Below, in pieces: positions 11,900-24,717 of a stretch of 64,000 nt of DNA. The stretch is from Selaginella tamariscina (taxonomy: Eukaryota > Streptophyta > Lycopodiopsida > Selaginellales > Selaginellaceae): assembly GCA_003024785.1 (NCBI GenBank), contig PUQB01000098.1:398572-462571 (forward strand), read 5' to 3'. The translations under genes were made by a program, and so were the position numbers. Positions within the stretch are counted from its first letter, which is position 1. Every line of letters begins with the position of its first letter. The notes under the pieces are model-generated. The model saw nothing but the letters and a program-made list of their open reading frames with translations, had not been told where the DNA came from and did not search any database.

Positions 11900-13394
11900 A
11901 GTTCCCCTTCTTTTCATCATGTTTCAACAGATGCACAAACGTGAAGCCAGTATTTGAATTAGACTCTTTTGGTACTGCACAAAAGATGTTAACGAAGTTA
12001 TCTCATGCTCAGAAGGTATAACAACGACACTATAATGCTCGGCATTCATTTGTCCTTGATTATGTTGTGGGTGATGAAGTGTTAGTTTTATATTTGAAAA
12101 TACATTCCAAAGGGTTGTCTGGATTAATTTCCAAAGAGAGAGGTACATATAATCCACATATAAATGTAGATCAGTTTGGTGGAAATTGTAACCATGGTTA
12201 ATCTTAAGGACGGTTAAATAAAAATTGTTCACTAGTAATTTTAATTTTTAATTTTTAATTCAATTAACCACTTTAATGTAAAACCATAGTGGTAGTAATT
12301 ATTTTGGTAATATCTAAATATCTAAATATCTAAATAGTACATTTATTCTGGTATGCATGCATGCATACGAATACATCATAAACTTATACAACCTCATGAA
12401 ATATATATGTTTCACAAACACACACACATATGTTTGGAGTGTATTAACTCTGTGTGTGTGCGTAGAATCTTTTATATATGTCTTACTACTACTAAAACAT
12501 AAAATATTGAAAGTGAATAACTGTTGTCGATATTCTTTAATGAAAACAAGTGAAATTGAGCCTCTTTATTAAATAACTAGCTTAAAATATACACATCTAT
12601 ATGCACGCACGGACACGCACATATATTTGTCTTTATATATAATGCACGTCTCTCTCTATATATATTTATTTATTTATATTTAGCTATGTTAACATTAATA
12701 TTATTAAACCACACACATACACACATACGTACGTACCTTGTGTGTATCTATTTTGAAGCTCATCTGTTAATATAATTCATAGTATGTAATCAAGACATAG
12801 ACCACCTTCCTGTATAGATGTAGTCATTCTACATATCATCCATACGTGTGCACGTTGTACAAAGATATATATACACCCGCACATTCTACACTAATATTAC
12901 ATTATACTACATCTTGTTTATATGTATATGTTAGTGTACATGAAACAGTTCATGCATGTCTGTCATACAATAAGTTAAGCAAGCAAGAAGAGAGATGCCA
13001 AAAGTATATATATAAATACTATTGATTATACATGACACCAGTGTATTCTACACATATATGCAGTTGCACAATATAATATATATACATATACATAACACAT
13101 ACATAGAATCGTCTGATACGTATATTAACGCGACAGTAAACTTCATTAAAAGAGAAATAAATGCCGGACAATTAAGTGTCTTTTACTTAAAACTCTACCC
13201 ATGAAATGCAGACTTCCCTCTATGTATATTTTTACAACCCCTTCTAAAAACATATTAAAAATAAAAATATAAGAGGAAAAAAAGAAAGAAAACTGGAAAT
13301 GAAAATTCAAACCACATTAGCCTGAGCAAGGCTCATCTCAAATTCCACCAAGTCATAAAAAATTTCATCACTTATCTTTTGCTTAATCCGACGG

Positions 13395-13460
13395 TTAGAA
13401 GCACTTCCTGTGCACAATCGACGGTCCTGAGTCGTCGTACTCGCTCTTTGCGATCCACAT
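13395..13460 (-). pseudogene. Orphan terminal exon of an actin gene (copy 1)
   Basis: On the minus strand an AG acceptor (TTTCAG at 13461-13466) is followed by 22 codons reading MWIAKSEYDDSGPSIVHR then KCF and a stop. This is the C-terminus of actin, and plant actin genes have an intron just before this Met. The exon is intact in this copy. No other actin exon is visible within the germin unit, so it is a gene fragment carrying the end of the last intron, the last exon and presumably the 3' UTR. Two further copies lie at 42142-42204 and 45420-45485. Confidence 0.9.
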
Positions 13461-13492
13461 CTGAAATTATCCCAACAATTAACACTTATTCA

Positions 13493-13496
13493 TTAT

Positions 13497-13554
<58 letters not shown>
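13493..13554. repeat. (TA)n(GA)n microsatellite
   Basis: An alternating TA tract runs directly into a GA tract of about 18 units. Equivalent compound tracts occur in the other two germin units (about 42070-42110 and 45316-45386), with different lengths. Confidence 0.9.
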
Positions 13555-13556
<2 letters not shown>

Positions 13557-14560
13557 CAAAAGCGTACATATATATATATACATATATTCACTATAACATT
13601 GTGGTTTGAATCATATATGAACCTGCGCTGATATAATTTAGATCTTATCATGTATTGACTTCAATACACAAACAATAACTAGTGTCTGTATGTATTGTGT
13701 AAGAGACATTATGTCATCTATGCATACATTTAATACGACAGAATACGAAGACCTACTCAAGTCAAACCTATAAACCAATATATGATCACATTTACACTGT
13801 TTAACTGATGATTAAATGCAGACATCTGTGATGTGATATGCTAAAATATGTATATACAGACGAAAGATAACTTATATAAATATATATGTATGCATTTAGC
13901 ATTATAATCATTACATAAAGAAGAAATAGACTCATATATATATACATCCTAGGTATCCCCTATAGTGTTTCTAGGTACTTTATATGTTTAGAGAGAGAAT
14001 GTATATAGACCCACCTGCTGAAAGGTGCTGAGAGAAGCCAAAATCGACCCACCAATCTAGACACTGTTTACCAAACTTATCCTTTCTTCGGTTTTTCATT
14101 TTAGTGTTTCTTTTATTTTATTTGCTGAAGTAGTTTTAACATTCTCCATAGGCAATTAACTCTTTACCCTTGTTAAGGTTAGCCTTAGGTAACTGAATTC
14201 ACTCATTCATAAGTGACACCAAGTCTTTCACTTTGTAAACTTATATCGTGTCTCTCTCTCTCTCACACACACACACACGCACGCACGCACGCACTCTAAT
14301 GCATGACTATAGCACCGCTTGATGAAAGTTACAGAGTTACCCATTCAAGTAAAAGTTTAAGCCTAAGTTGTTAAGAAGTAAGTCCGCGTTATGGGATTTG
14401 GCTAGCAACACTGACCACATATAAAGCAATGAATAACATGTGTGTATGCGTGTGTGTGTGTGTTTTAAATTACAGATGTATATGCACATTTGACTTCTAA
14501 CAATAATAAACAAAACAGAACATAATATCTAATGCTAACAGGATGCGATCAAAGTTGACA

Positions 14561-14570
14561 TATATTTAAA
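14561..14570 (+). promoter_or_regulatory. Candidate TATA box of germin-like gene 1
   Basis: TATATTTAAA lies about 126 bp before the chosen ATG (14696). The corresponding segment is kept in the other two units. Position and sequence fit a plant TATA element, but no transcription start can be seen directly. Confidence 0.4.
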
Positions 14571-14695
14571 TACATTTTAGTACTCTTAGTACTTAGTACA
14601 TATTTCACTCTTACTTAATACACTTATCTTTAGAATCTTGTGTGTGTATAATGCACACACAATCTCTTTTGTATATGAATATTCGATTGTTGTCG

Positions 14696-15349
14696 ATGGC
14701 TGAGTATGCAGTATTCATCTCCCTTCTTCTCACGTTTGCACTGTTTGTAAATGGAGCAGATCCCGACACGCTGCAGGACTTTTGCATCGCGGATAACACA
14801 AGCTCTATGACCATCAACGGCAAGGTATGCAAGGCAGAGGTAGCTGTGAGTGGAGAAGATTTCAAATCGAGCTTTCTCAAGAACGCAGGAAACACCAGCA
14901 ACAAACTGGGATTCGCCGTGCTGAATGCCAACGTGAACAGCTTCCCGGGTCTCAACGCTCTTGGAGTAGGGTTTGCCCGTCTCGACTACGCACCCGGCGG
15001 TACTAACCCACCACACGTACACCCCCGCGGTACCGAGCTTCTCTATGTCCTCCAAGGCCAACTCCTCTGCGGGTTCATTTCAACGAATAACCACACGCTG
15101 ATTGCAACGACCGTTGCCGCTGGTGAGATGTTTGTGATTCCCATGGGCTTGATCCACTTCCAGATAAACACCGGGAACGATTCTGCGGTTGCGTTTGCTG
15201 GATTCAACAGCCAGAACCCAGGAACTTCTCGGGTCTCCAAGGCTCTGTTCGCTTCTAACCCTCCGATCCCCGACGATGTCCTTCTGAAAGCATTCCAGAT
15301 CAACCAGACTGCTCTCCAGAGTCTCAGAAGCCTCATTGGACAGACATAA
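14696..15349 (+). CDS. Germin-like protein (cupin), secreted
   Basis: Intronless, 217 codons from the ATG at 14696 (MAEYAVFISLLLTFALF). In-frame codons extend upstream to 14642, but this Met starts a classic signal peptide of about 22 residues ending VNGA, before DPDTLQDFC. The mature start DPDxLQDFC and the Cys pair (FCIAD.. KVCK) are germin hallmarks. Cupin box 1 is [15 protein letters not shown], with the two His and one Glu metal ligands; box 2 is [16 protein letters not shown], with the third His. Length matches the family. Germin-like proteins are apoplastic, usually homo-oligomeric, manganese-binding proteins; some have oxalate oxidase or superoxide dismutase activity, which cannot be told from sequence. 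The gene is GC-richer than its AT-rich surroundings. It is the only intact one of three copies in the window. Confidence 0.93.
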   Translation: MAEYAVFISLLLTFALFVNGADPDTLQDFCIADNTSSMTINGKVCKAEVAVSGEDFKSSFLKNAGNTSNKLGFAVLNANVNSFPGLNALGVGFARLDYAPGGTNPPHVHPRGTELLYVLQGQLLCGFISTNNHTLIATTVAAGEMFVIPMGLIHFQINTGNDSAVAFAGFNSQNPGTSRVSKALFASNPPIPDDVLLKAFQINQTALQSLRSLIGQT

Positions 15350-15555
15350 GTTTCATAGTAGAATACACTTTTATATACAATACTATACATATATTACCTT
15401 TAAATTTGAAGACCGCTCAGTAAGCACACACGGTTACGTGATATAAATTATTTTGGGTAACAGCATATCATATAATAGAACATACGATAATATATATATA
15501 ACAACATATATAACGTAGTTGATGAAATTTTTCGTTAAAATACTACACAGACCAT

Positions 15556-15618
<63 letters not shown>

Positions 15619-16310
15619 ATATATATATAGATAGATAGATAGATATCCGTGTTACAGGATGAATATTCTCAAATATAAGAGTTAAGTTTAATCAAAAACT
15701 GAATCACATTAACAAGCATAACAATGGTAAACCTGAGAGTATTAGAAAGTTAACTATGTTTAGATGTTTAACTCTTTACTAATAGTTAGTGTGCCTTATA
15801 ATAAAGTACTGCATGAGATGTGTGTGTACTCATTATTAACATCTTAAAAATATATAGATTTAACCTGTTAAAAATTTATAGTCAATTATATATTTTTGTA
15901 AATATATACACGGATATGCATATATATATATATACTAAAACATAATTTAGTTCTCCATATACTTTCTTACATTGCATCCTCATATACTTTCACAGAGATA
16001 TGTACACAGAATTTATCTATACACATAACTATACAGCCTCTGTGCCTGCGAGTATGTGTGAGAGAGGGATCTTCAACAGAAAGAATAATGAAAATGAATA
16101 TCACATAAAATAAATGACGTATTATATTATAAAATATGATATAACCACAAACAAATGTTTTCTTATATATGCTAATATTTTCATATTGGATTTAACTAGA
16201 AATTAAAATTAAATTCCAAACTTATTTATAAATACCGATTGCCACAGCAGTTGTGTTTCCAGTTTTAAAATATTTAATTGAAATCTACTTATACAGCATT
16301 GATTTTAGCA
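15350..16310 (+). other. 3' flank of germin unit 1, with long TA repeat
   Basis: No gene. A long (TA)n tract at about 15565-15630 is followed by GATA repeats to about 15643. The flank matches 42595-43457 in reverse complement up to about 16310, which marks the inner end of the left duplication arm. Confidence 0.8.
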
Positions 16311-17715
16311 TTTTTTGAATTTACCAAGGACCAAATAACCACTTACTAATGGAAATGGTCCTAAGTAGAAAACAAAATAATAACAAGATATATATGACCA
16401 TTCTATTGCACCAGGAAAAGAATTAATTTATATCTATATTACATTCGTGAACCACTTTGAGTTTATTAAATTATTATTAATAGCGTTTTAATCACATGTT
16501 ACGTAAGTATTAATAAAATACATAGAACGTAGAAGAAAAAGAATTGCTCTTTTACTTATATATACCAAGTTTATGTATATATGTATATTAAAGAGTCAAA
16601 ATATATACAAACATATAAGAAATCTATATATAATGTTAATTATGTTCAAAGTAAATTTTTTTTTAATTCACAAACTTTTTTCACATGCAAACTCATAAAT
16701 TAAAATTAATGTATATACATAAATTTATCTTATAAACTTAAATTTAGTACCATTTTTCTTGTTATACACATATATAAATAAATTCCAACGTCGTTAATAA
16801 ATGTTTAGTTTCATTTAACCTTATTAACTTTAATGTTAGAACATGTAACACACCTTGAGAAATTAAACTATTGTGTATTTATGTATGTACGCAGGGTAAT
16901 GTACTTTCTAGTACTACTTAAACATGTTAATCTTAAATAAATCTTAAAAGGTTGCATACTATTAGTTTTTTTACGTACAATGCTTACATACAAAAGACAT
17001 TATTAAACAAATTATACTGTATGTATGCACTTAGGAATTCCATTTATCTACACTTTTAAGATACAATGTGTGTGTGCGTGCGTGTGTATAATTATATGTA
17101 TGTGCATATAGTATATATATACATATATACACACAAGCTTACTTTGGTTGTATAAAACTAATACAAAAATCAACTAGAAAACTTTAACTCAAATTACATA
17201 TTAAAATTTTAAAATTGTGACCACCCTGTGTTACCAGTGAACGCATTTGCATGTTTTTGCGGACGTTTACTAATATGTTTGCAAAACACGTTACAAACAT
17301 GTGACATGAAGGAGACATCCAACGTAAAGGAGTTTATTTAGTTTCTATTAGGTTTTTTTTTTTGGTTTGTTTTAATTTGGTTTAATTTTAAATATGTAAT
17401 TTAAATATTTTAAAATTTTAGCATTTTTATATTTAAATACGTTAAAATATTTTAAATATTTAATTCATTCTTTTTTGTTACCAGGGAACATGTTTAAGGG
17501 ATCTCGACAACGTTCAAGAACGCGTTCGGCAAAATCTGTTTACCTCAACCTTCATGGCCACTCAGTGTTACTGTTTCTCTAGTACACAAATAAACACCTT
17601 CTCTTAAAAAATATAAATTTAAATTAAAAATAATGATAAGTTTACATATCCCTGGTTTTCAAAGTGAAAAAAAATTGAAGTACTATGCATATAGGCATAT
17701 GCCTGGTTTTCAAAG

Positions 17716-17758
<43 letters not shown>

Positions 17759-19469
17759 TACTATACATATTCATATATGTTCTGTAAGTGAAAAAAATAA
17801 AATAAAAGCTGAACGCAATAATTATTAAGATAAATTATAACTCTACCTCTAGAAGGTATGTATAATCCAGTATAAATCATATACAGTGTGTATAACACAC
17901 ATAATTTTGTTTTGCACATGCTATACGTAGTTTATGATTATTTCAATGTGCTGATATCAATTATAGAGTTCTGAGGCGTGTGTGTGCGTGCGTGCATAGT
18001 TTTTCATACAATCAGATATCTAATTCGTCATAGAGTCTATATCAGAATTAAGATTAAAACTGGACTATTTTTAAATTGGATTTATATTTTCTAGTTTATG
18101 TGAAAAATATTTATTTACGTTTTATACCCTGACCAACTATGTACATAACATTATGGATTATGTAATCTTTGATAAGTTTAGAGTTTAATCATTAAGGTTT
18201 TAATTATTATAACATCAATACTTAGTCTCAGAAATTAGTTTAAGAAAGTTAATTTTATAATTAAGAGTTTAAATTAGCTTCAATGACGTGTCTGAATCTC
18301 ATTTCATATATTGTCTCCGATCTGCGGTGTCAATCTAGTATGTACACGTGGGTTAATTTAATTCTTATGTCAGATCATCGTGTGTGCGTGTGTATTTCTG
18401 TACACGAGAAGACTTTTGTTTGCTGATTCAGTAAAACTGCAGTTATGAACACTAGACATTTATACAGAAAACAATCGAATTAAATGCATTGAATCTTTCA
18501 AACAAATGGATCCAGCATATATTAAAAGAATAAATTTTTCACATGTGAAGTGAGTCCCAATTATATGTGTCGAGCAACCAAGAAATTAACAACTAAAACT
18601 ACAATAATTAAATCTTATCTTTGATCAATAACCTTAACTAATATACTTATTTATTTTTAATATTTTACTAATGAGAATCGAATCACAATTTTTTTAAGGC
18701 CTTAATTACACTTTTTTTCTTATTTTTACAAATCAAATATGAACTACTCACTATCCTTATGGTCCATCCACTTTAATTCATGAGTTCGGTAATTACTAAC
18801 ATCTTAATAATTAATAATGTCTACATTCATAACACAATGTAATAATTCATTAAGAAATTAATTATTATTAATTGTTTAATGTGCCCAAGAATAAGTAATA
18901 GACAAAGACAAAAAAAAGTTATTTTTAAATTTCTGTTGATCCTAACTAATATTTTATAAATCCTTTTATAACTCGCTTATGTAGTTTTCACTTAGTCGAT
19001 CACCCTCTAAAGGTCCAAACATTGTTCTTTAATTAATTGCATATGATTGTTAGACTAGCCACCAACCATGATGTATATCATACATGTATAACATGTGTGA
19101 GAGAGTATGTACAAGATTGCGTACTCTGATTTCTCAATCTTGAGACTTCAAACTTATTCAAAATATCAAACACCACCTATAAAAAATTTGTAAATTTGTG
19201 TTATAAATTTTCAAGTTTGATAAGATTTATATTGATAATATTTTGTACCTCATCGTCATGGTTTCATGATTGTCAACATTAAAAAATATTGTTTAGTAGG
19301 ATGTGTATGTCATTTGATCTTGTTTCTATAACATATGCACGAATGCAGTGCCACATCCATTTCATATGTAGCACATACCAAAAATTAACACGTGCACATG
19401 TGTGGATATACACGTAAGTGTATATACTAGGTATTTAGTGAGATAATTTAGGGCAAATAAGCTGAAACT
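16311..19469. other. AT-rich spacer
   Basis: I see no gene. It holds TG/TA microsatellites, for example (TA)n at about 17720-17756 and GT tracts near 17070, 17980 and 18380. A GC-richer patch at about 17215-17330 and another at 17485-17570 share a TGTTACCAG-like word, but I could not resolve an element. Confidence 0.6.
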
Positions 19470-20513
19470 ATGGAGGACCTACCTCATGAGATGTTGGTGA
19501 AGATCTTTGCGCATCTCCCTATAGTAGGTGCAAGGTGTGTGTCGGGCATGGCACAAAATCCCTTCTTGCCCTCTCTATCACAAGTTATGGACAATGGATG
19601 GCAATGATCTCATAATACACTATAGGTATTCCTCTCACAAAACCTCCCGTTGCTACAACGCTACCACTAAGAAATGGTATGTCATCCCAAATTCCTTCTT
19701 CATGCCTAAAGATGGATTCATGCTCAAGGCCACTAGGTAAACAATAAATATACATTGTGTGTACACTAACATACACATATGCTTTGATGTAGGGGAAGCT
19801 TAGCTACAGTTCGAATGAAGGAAAAGATTGCTGTGGGAAGCCCTATTACTGGTGAGTGGGCCTTCATAGACCCACCTCCCAAGTGTTCTTGGCGGAAAGA
19901 CTCATGGGCAATCCTGGGTATGAATGGGAAGAACTTCAAGCTCTTGATTGGGTCCAAGCTATATGACGCAGCAAGCAATACATGGGTGAGAGTGAATATG
20001 AAGGCTCATTATGTGAGTCGAGAACTATACTATGACAACAATGGTTACTTCTACTACCTACATGGCTCTAGGTTGGTACGTGGTTGCCTAGATGATCCAT
20101 CAAAAGTAGAGACTCTAGGAACTGCTCCTTGGTGCGCTCAAGATGAGCATATACTCTTCAACTACAACGGAGAGATTGGTCTTATTTCACGATCTGAATC
20201 ATGTGTGTCAGTATTTGTCTTTGATGTACTTACTAATCAATTTATGGAGAAAATCATCTTGCCCAACAAGATGGCAAAAAGTATTCTTAAGAAGCAAGGT
20301 GAGTACAAGAAGAAGATGTGGAAGAGAGGGCGCAGTGGGCCAACGTGGCAGTTTGTTGTTTGTAATGAGCAAGTGGTGATTGCCCCTTTTGGATGTAGTG
20401 ATCTCATAGTTTTTGATTGCTTGGAGGAGACATGGCATTGGATTAAGGATGGTGTTGAAGTTTCCCCTTTTGAGCGAACTTCTTATATGTTTTGCATAAA
20501 GCTTACTCTCTGA
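19470..20513 (+). pseudogene. F-box protein, kelch-type C-terminal region, one frame offset
   Basis: MEDLPHEMLVKIFAHLPIV at 19470 is an F-box start (SCF ubiquitin-ligase adaptor that binds SKP1). It continues as VCRAWHKIPSCPLYHKLW, the expected F-box end, but one nucleotide out of frame around 19530 in a TG run. Then come the rest of exon 1 to 19737, a 55-nt GT-AG intron (19738-19792), and exon 2 to the stop at 20513. Exon 2 encodes about 240 residues with kelch-like blocks (GEWAFIDPPPKC.., KLYDAASNTWVRV.., LIVFDCLEETWHWI). Total length would be normal for plant F-box/kelch proteins. The single offset could be a recent mutation or an assembly error, so it may be a functional gene; I label it pseudogene only because of that offset. 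Confidence 0.75.
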
Positions 20514-22109
20514 CAAGGGATCTACTTTGGTAAGAACTGTGTGAATGTGTGTGTAGGAAATATGAAGCTTTAGGAGGACAAAGTTGAGGGTTTGGAATTT
20601 GCTTTTCTTTTTTTCTTTTTTTTTCCCTCACCTTGGGATGGAATCCCCTCGTCCCTAGTTTGGGATGGCCATTGTGCAACCCCCGCCCAGTCTTGTGGAG
20701 CATCAGGTCACTATCCTGGTACTCATTATGACTCACTGCATTGTCTACTAAACTCCTGGTGTGGATGTCTTATCGTCGATGGTTGTTTCCTCTCCCTATA
20801 GAGGCCCTCATGATGAGGCTCTTCATTGCATCTTTCCAGGCATCCACAACAAGTCTACCTCACCCTTTTGGGTGACAGCAGTCCTGGGTTTACTGTGCTA
20901 CATCCTTTGCTTCCTTGGGCATGCAAAATCCCATCCCTTGGGGTTCTTTTGCATGAGGTCTCCTACCTTTGAGGTACTCGTTAATACAAGTTCAACTATG
21001 TTGTGTGAAAGTCATCATAACCGTCGATTTCTCCTATGTCAAAAGTGGGTGGTGGACTTCCTTCATCCAACCATTTTCCCGAGGTCATTACAGGGAGGTT
21101 TTGCCCATCTAGGTGCTACTCATTGATGCACGTTCCTACACTTAAAGAATTTCATTAGGACGTGTTAGGGTTTCTTCATACTTCTCTTCATTGTATATGG
21201 CTTGAGATCGTCTTTGAGGCCATTATCACTTGTTTGCATGGTCCTCTAGGGCGCCTTCTTGCCCTCCCCACAAGGTTGTGTGGTTGTGTGGGCTTGTGAC
21301 ATCTTGTGTTGTGGTCCCTAGCTTGGGGCTAGGCAGATTGCAACATTTGAGGTATGTCTCTTCCCTCCATTGGCCTCTCTCAACCTGCACATCACATTCT
21401 CATGGTCAATTGTTATTCGCTAATATCCTATCAATAATATCTTATCAATAATATCTTAGAATAATATCTTGAATGAATGAATGATGATTGCATTTGTTCA
21501 ATTCCTTATCCTTCAACAATATCTTATATAAAAACACTATTGTCATTGGCAACAACATATAACTTATATTTGATATATTAAACATTTATTATTTTGCATT
21601 CGGTATGTTATTATTTAAGATGAGACTCTTCTAGTGTTTCTTTTGTATTCGATATGTTATTATTCAAGATTTATGTAAACAAACAAACATGGCTAATATA
21701 ATTTGATTTTGACTTAAGAGTATGCAAGATTGGTGGTCTAGGAACCGTAAGATAAGGCTTTTCATTCTTTGTCCAATCATTGGCATTCGTAGTATGTGAC
21801 GGATGTGGGTACATCTAACTTGGTAGATGGTCTTGTTAGATCTCTATATCTTGTTGATCTTCTAATAGGGATGTGAATTTGATAGTGATTTTGCAACAGT
21901 ATTTTAAACACAAGATCTGTATAGGATATGCCCTAATTATTTGAATTAACAAATGTATTTCCAAATAGATGATAAACTTTCCCTTCTTTATGGCTCCACA
22001 TGTCATACGAGGGTATACTATATAGTTGCTATATATTTGTGCTCTAGCCCTAGGGTTATGTAGTTCACAATTGTAGTGTGGTATGGACACCTAGAATAAG
22101 AACTCAATC
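20514..22109. other. Spacer with a GC-richer patch
   Basis: The stretch 20590-21400 is GC-richer than its neighbours and begins with a pyrimidine tract, but no recognisable protein or element end was found; the ORFs there (up to 121 codons) show no familiar motif. 21450-22100 is AT-rich with short direct repeats (GGTATGTTATTATT-like near 21600 and 21650). Confidence 0.5.
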
Positions 22110-22795
22110 ATGCAGGGGTTGGAGGAAGAAGAGTTTCTCATTCATGTTTAGCCTGGTGAAGTTCTAGAGACAATCTTTGACAGTCTACACATTGAATTTG
22201 TGCTAACGCATGTTACTCTTGTTTGCAAGGATTGGTTGCAGTTGAGTAGATTTCATGTACTTTTGCTTGTACAGTTTAATTATGTAAAAAAGTGTTAAAA
22301 CCCCTTAATTATTTTTTGAAGATCTTTTTATAATGTGTTATATTTATATAATCTGGACATGCTGGATTGCATATGTGAGTACATGTTATTACTATTTATT
22401 TGTTTGGTGTGAGGTGACTTTATTTGAAGAGCTGTATATGCATATCCTACTTCATTTTATGTATACATGTCTATGTAATAGTTCTACTCCATGGTTGTAC
22501 ATTTGAGGGCTTATATATATATTGCAAGATTTGCATGTGTGTGAGAAAGAATTATTTCCATACAATAACTACGCAATAATACTAACTTGAAAATCTAGGT
22601 TCCAGATGTATCATCTATACATGTTCCAAGGAGGAGTGCTCTGGACAATACTCAAATCATGAAGCTCATTGATAATCACCACTCCACGATTGAAAAACTT
22701 GACCTTTTCCAGTGAGTATAATGTATATTATATCACATCTAATTATAGTATTGAATGTTTAATGATTAGATGTATATACGTACTTATACACATCA

Positions 22796-22839
<44 letters not shown>

Positions 22840-23523
22840 TGTTTATTTATTTATTTATTGCAGGATGCATTGGGAAGATGATGAACTCATTACAATAATC
22901 TCTAAGCTTAAAAAACTTAAGAACCTATCAACTGAATGCTCCATTAAGGGCTTTGGAAACGTTGTAGAATCACTTCCTATGTAGTTGACAGTTTGTGTTT
23001 GGTTACAAGTAACGTATTTGAAGAGACTCCTCTGGACACTCCTACTAACTTGTTTTATATCCTGCTTAAGCATTGTCCTTTATTGCAGTGTCTAGAACTC
23101 AATATAGTTCATATAGATTGAAATACCCTACAAGGTTTTATTTGTCTTACACGTCTTGAGATTGAGTCCTCCTCTGTGAAGTGGCCTGATGTGAATAGTA
23201 TATTCCAAGCATGTAAAGGTCTAGAGATCATCTCTTTGTTTTCAGGTGCACTGCGTCGTCGTAGTAAAGGGCCGTGGCTATTTGGTTTACCATCAAATCT
23301 TCATTGTTTACTCCTTCATACCATTCACAACAATGCAAGTCGCTACATTCGTTATAGTATGGTAACGCCTCTGTTTATGCTGCTGAAGAACGAAAACCAA
23401 CTACGCAGTATGTATGCACATGATTCACCTACTGTTAACTGGTTTTGCATACCTTGCTTGTGTAAAAATCTCAAAGTCTTGGATCTTACTACTGATAGAT
23501 CTCCATTGGAGCCTCTCACTAAG
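22110..23523 (+). pseudogene. F-box/LRR-like gene, decayed and flanked by a retroelement
   Basis: From 22110 the sequence reads MQGLEEEEFLIHV, then an in-frame stop, then PGEVLETIFDSLHIEFVLTH and VCKDWLQLSRF, an F-box. A middle exon at about 22600-22690 gives VPDVSSIHVPRRSALDNTQIM..STIEKLDLF. A further exon starts at 22865 after a TA-rich intron (DDELITIISKLKKLKNLS). Leucine-rich segments follow in other frames (LLQCLELNIVHID, CKGLEIISLFSGALRR, LCKNLKVLDLT) to a GT donor at 23524. Leucine spacing fits the LRR part of plant F-box/LRR proteins. Frame changes and stops indicate a pseudogene. A Ty3/gypsy element lies 120 bp after the last donor, and no continuation of the gene is visible beyond it. 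Confidence 0.6.
22796..22836. repeat. (TA)n microsatellite in a putative intron
   Basis: An uninterrupted TA tract precedes the exon acceptor near 22864. Confidence 0.85.
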
Positions 23524-23643
23524 GTAAGTGTATACTTGTATATATTTGGGATATCTATTATACTTAGATATAATAACAATTAGAACATATCAATATCCGT
23601 GCTAAAATGTACTTATATACCTTAGTAATTTTTATTGAAATAT

Positions 23644-23856
23644 TGTTAGGAACCACTACGTACAAACTAGAGACCCTCACAAAACCACTCGACCCCCCTC
23701 AAGCTGTCTCTAGTCTCCACATGCTGCTCTCCAAAAAAGGCTTCCAATATTCATGTGCCCTTAATTCTCTTATTAGATCTAGGTATAGCTCTTTAGGAAT
23801 ATTCTAGCTTATACCTTTCTAGGGAATATTCTTTGATTCGTTATACGGGTTTAACA
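23644..23856 (-). repeat. 3' LTR of the 23.6-27.7 kb gypsy element
   Basis: 213 bp, TG..CA ends. A C-run at 23857-23870 (a G-rich polypurine tract on the element's sense strand, AATGGGGGGAGGAT) adjoins it. Confidence 0.9.
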
Positions 23857-24717
23857 ATCCTCCCCCCATTAGCAAGTCCTTGCCTCAAGGGTAGTATAAC
23901 TTACTCAATTGGTCATGTATCATTAGCCTCGTACATCCACAAAGAATTTACTCGGGACGTAGTTGATATGCCACCTTATCGATACGCTTCCAGAATCTCA
24001 TAAGGACCTAAGTACCTGGGAGACAACTTATCATTGTGTCCCTTCCGTAAGGCCACAACAGTGTTCTGCCTTACATGTGTGGCAAATACCACTCGGAGAT
24101 ATACATAGTCTCCCACCTAGAACTCTTAGAAGCTTTGTGCTCATTAGCAAACTTAATAGCTCAGCTTTGAGCTGCTTATAAGTTCTTCTTGCACAAATCT
24201 AAATGTTTCTAAGCTCAACACTCAGATCTTTAGCTTCCTCATCCATGTTGCCTTGAGCTTTCTTACTTGCTAAACCCTGTCTTGGAATGCCGTCCAAACA
24301 TATCATAATATGGACTCATTCCAATGCCACTGTGTCCTTGGCAAATGGGTGACAAAGTCCATAGAGATACTTCCCCATCACCTGTCTGGAATAAGCAATG
24401 GTACTAATAGCTCACTTGGTTTTTCCCTGGGCACCTTTACTTGCTGACACTTGTCACAAGTCCTACAGTACTCTATGATATTAATTTTCATATTCCTCCA
24501 ATAGAACCTTATCTTGATCAACTCATATGTTTTCCTCCCTCAAAATGACCAACCTCCGGGTGATCATGATGGAAATATAGTACCTGGTTGATCAAATGGT
24601 CCACACGAGGAAGATACACATGGCCATTGTAGTACAAAAACTCCATCCTAAAATGAGAATGGTGGCTCTGTCCTCTGAGCTCTTGCACCTTAGCGTCTTG
24701 TGCTTGAGCATGTTGAA

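Larger units (their letters stand above)
5011..12240 (+). mobile_element. Ty3/gypsy LTR retrotransposon relic with nested inserts
   Basis: A fossil element in + orientation. Parts in order are a gag-like start at 5456, a CCHC zinc knuckle at 6238-6279 after a Gly/Arg-rich tract, reverse transcriptase at about 7040-7720, RNase H at about 7850-8240, and an integrase zinc-binding and core region at about 9390-12110. The order RT, RNase H, integrase is that of Ty3/gypsy. A TATA-like TTTATATTTAAGG at about 5326 suggests LTR sequence before gag, but I could not define a matching LTR pair. Two LTR-type inserts lie inside (8394-9386 and 10129-11899). The element is clearly broken, with many interruptions, and looks old. 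The right arm of the duplication lacks it. Confidence 0.8.
12241..14600 (+). other. Upstream region of germin unit 1
   Basis: No full gene. This region is shared, in inverted form, with 41001-42580 and 44226-46480, so it is part of the duplicated germin unit. It is AT-rich with many CA/TG, TA and GA tracts. It contains the orphan actin exon on the minus strand (13395-13460) and a conserved block around it (about 13290-13480). Confidence 0.75.
478..16310 (+). repeat. Left arm of a large inverted segmental duplication
   Basis: The sequence from about 478 to 5005 and from about 12400 to 16310 reappears in reverse complement at 51292-46483 and 46480-42595. Gene order (unknown gene, FCP1-like gene, germin-like gene) is preserved. 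The stretch 5010-12398 is absent from the right arm and consists mostly of a Ty3/gypsy relic with nested inserts, so that part was gained on the left or lost on the right. Small indels and substitutions throughout show that the duplication is not recent. Confidence 0.9.

Noticed and set aside
14642-14695. N-terminal extension of the germin-like protein from upstream in-frame codons
   Set aside because: The Met at 14696 begins a normal signal peptide of expected length; the upstream codons cover leader DNA that is repetitive and shifts by indels between copies.
15565-15643. Long TA/GATA tract considered as an origin or regulatory site
   Set aside because: It is a simple microsatellite, nearly absent from the equivalent place in germin unit 2 (about 43250-43275), so it is not conserved.
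20590-21450. Protein gene in the GC-richer patch (ORF of 121 codons at 20761-21126)
   Set aside because: No motif, no splice pattern and no similarity to a known family; probably non-coding or an old repeat.
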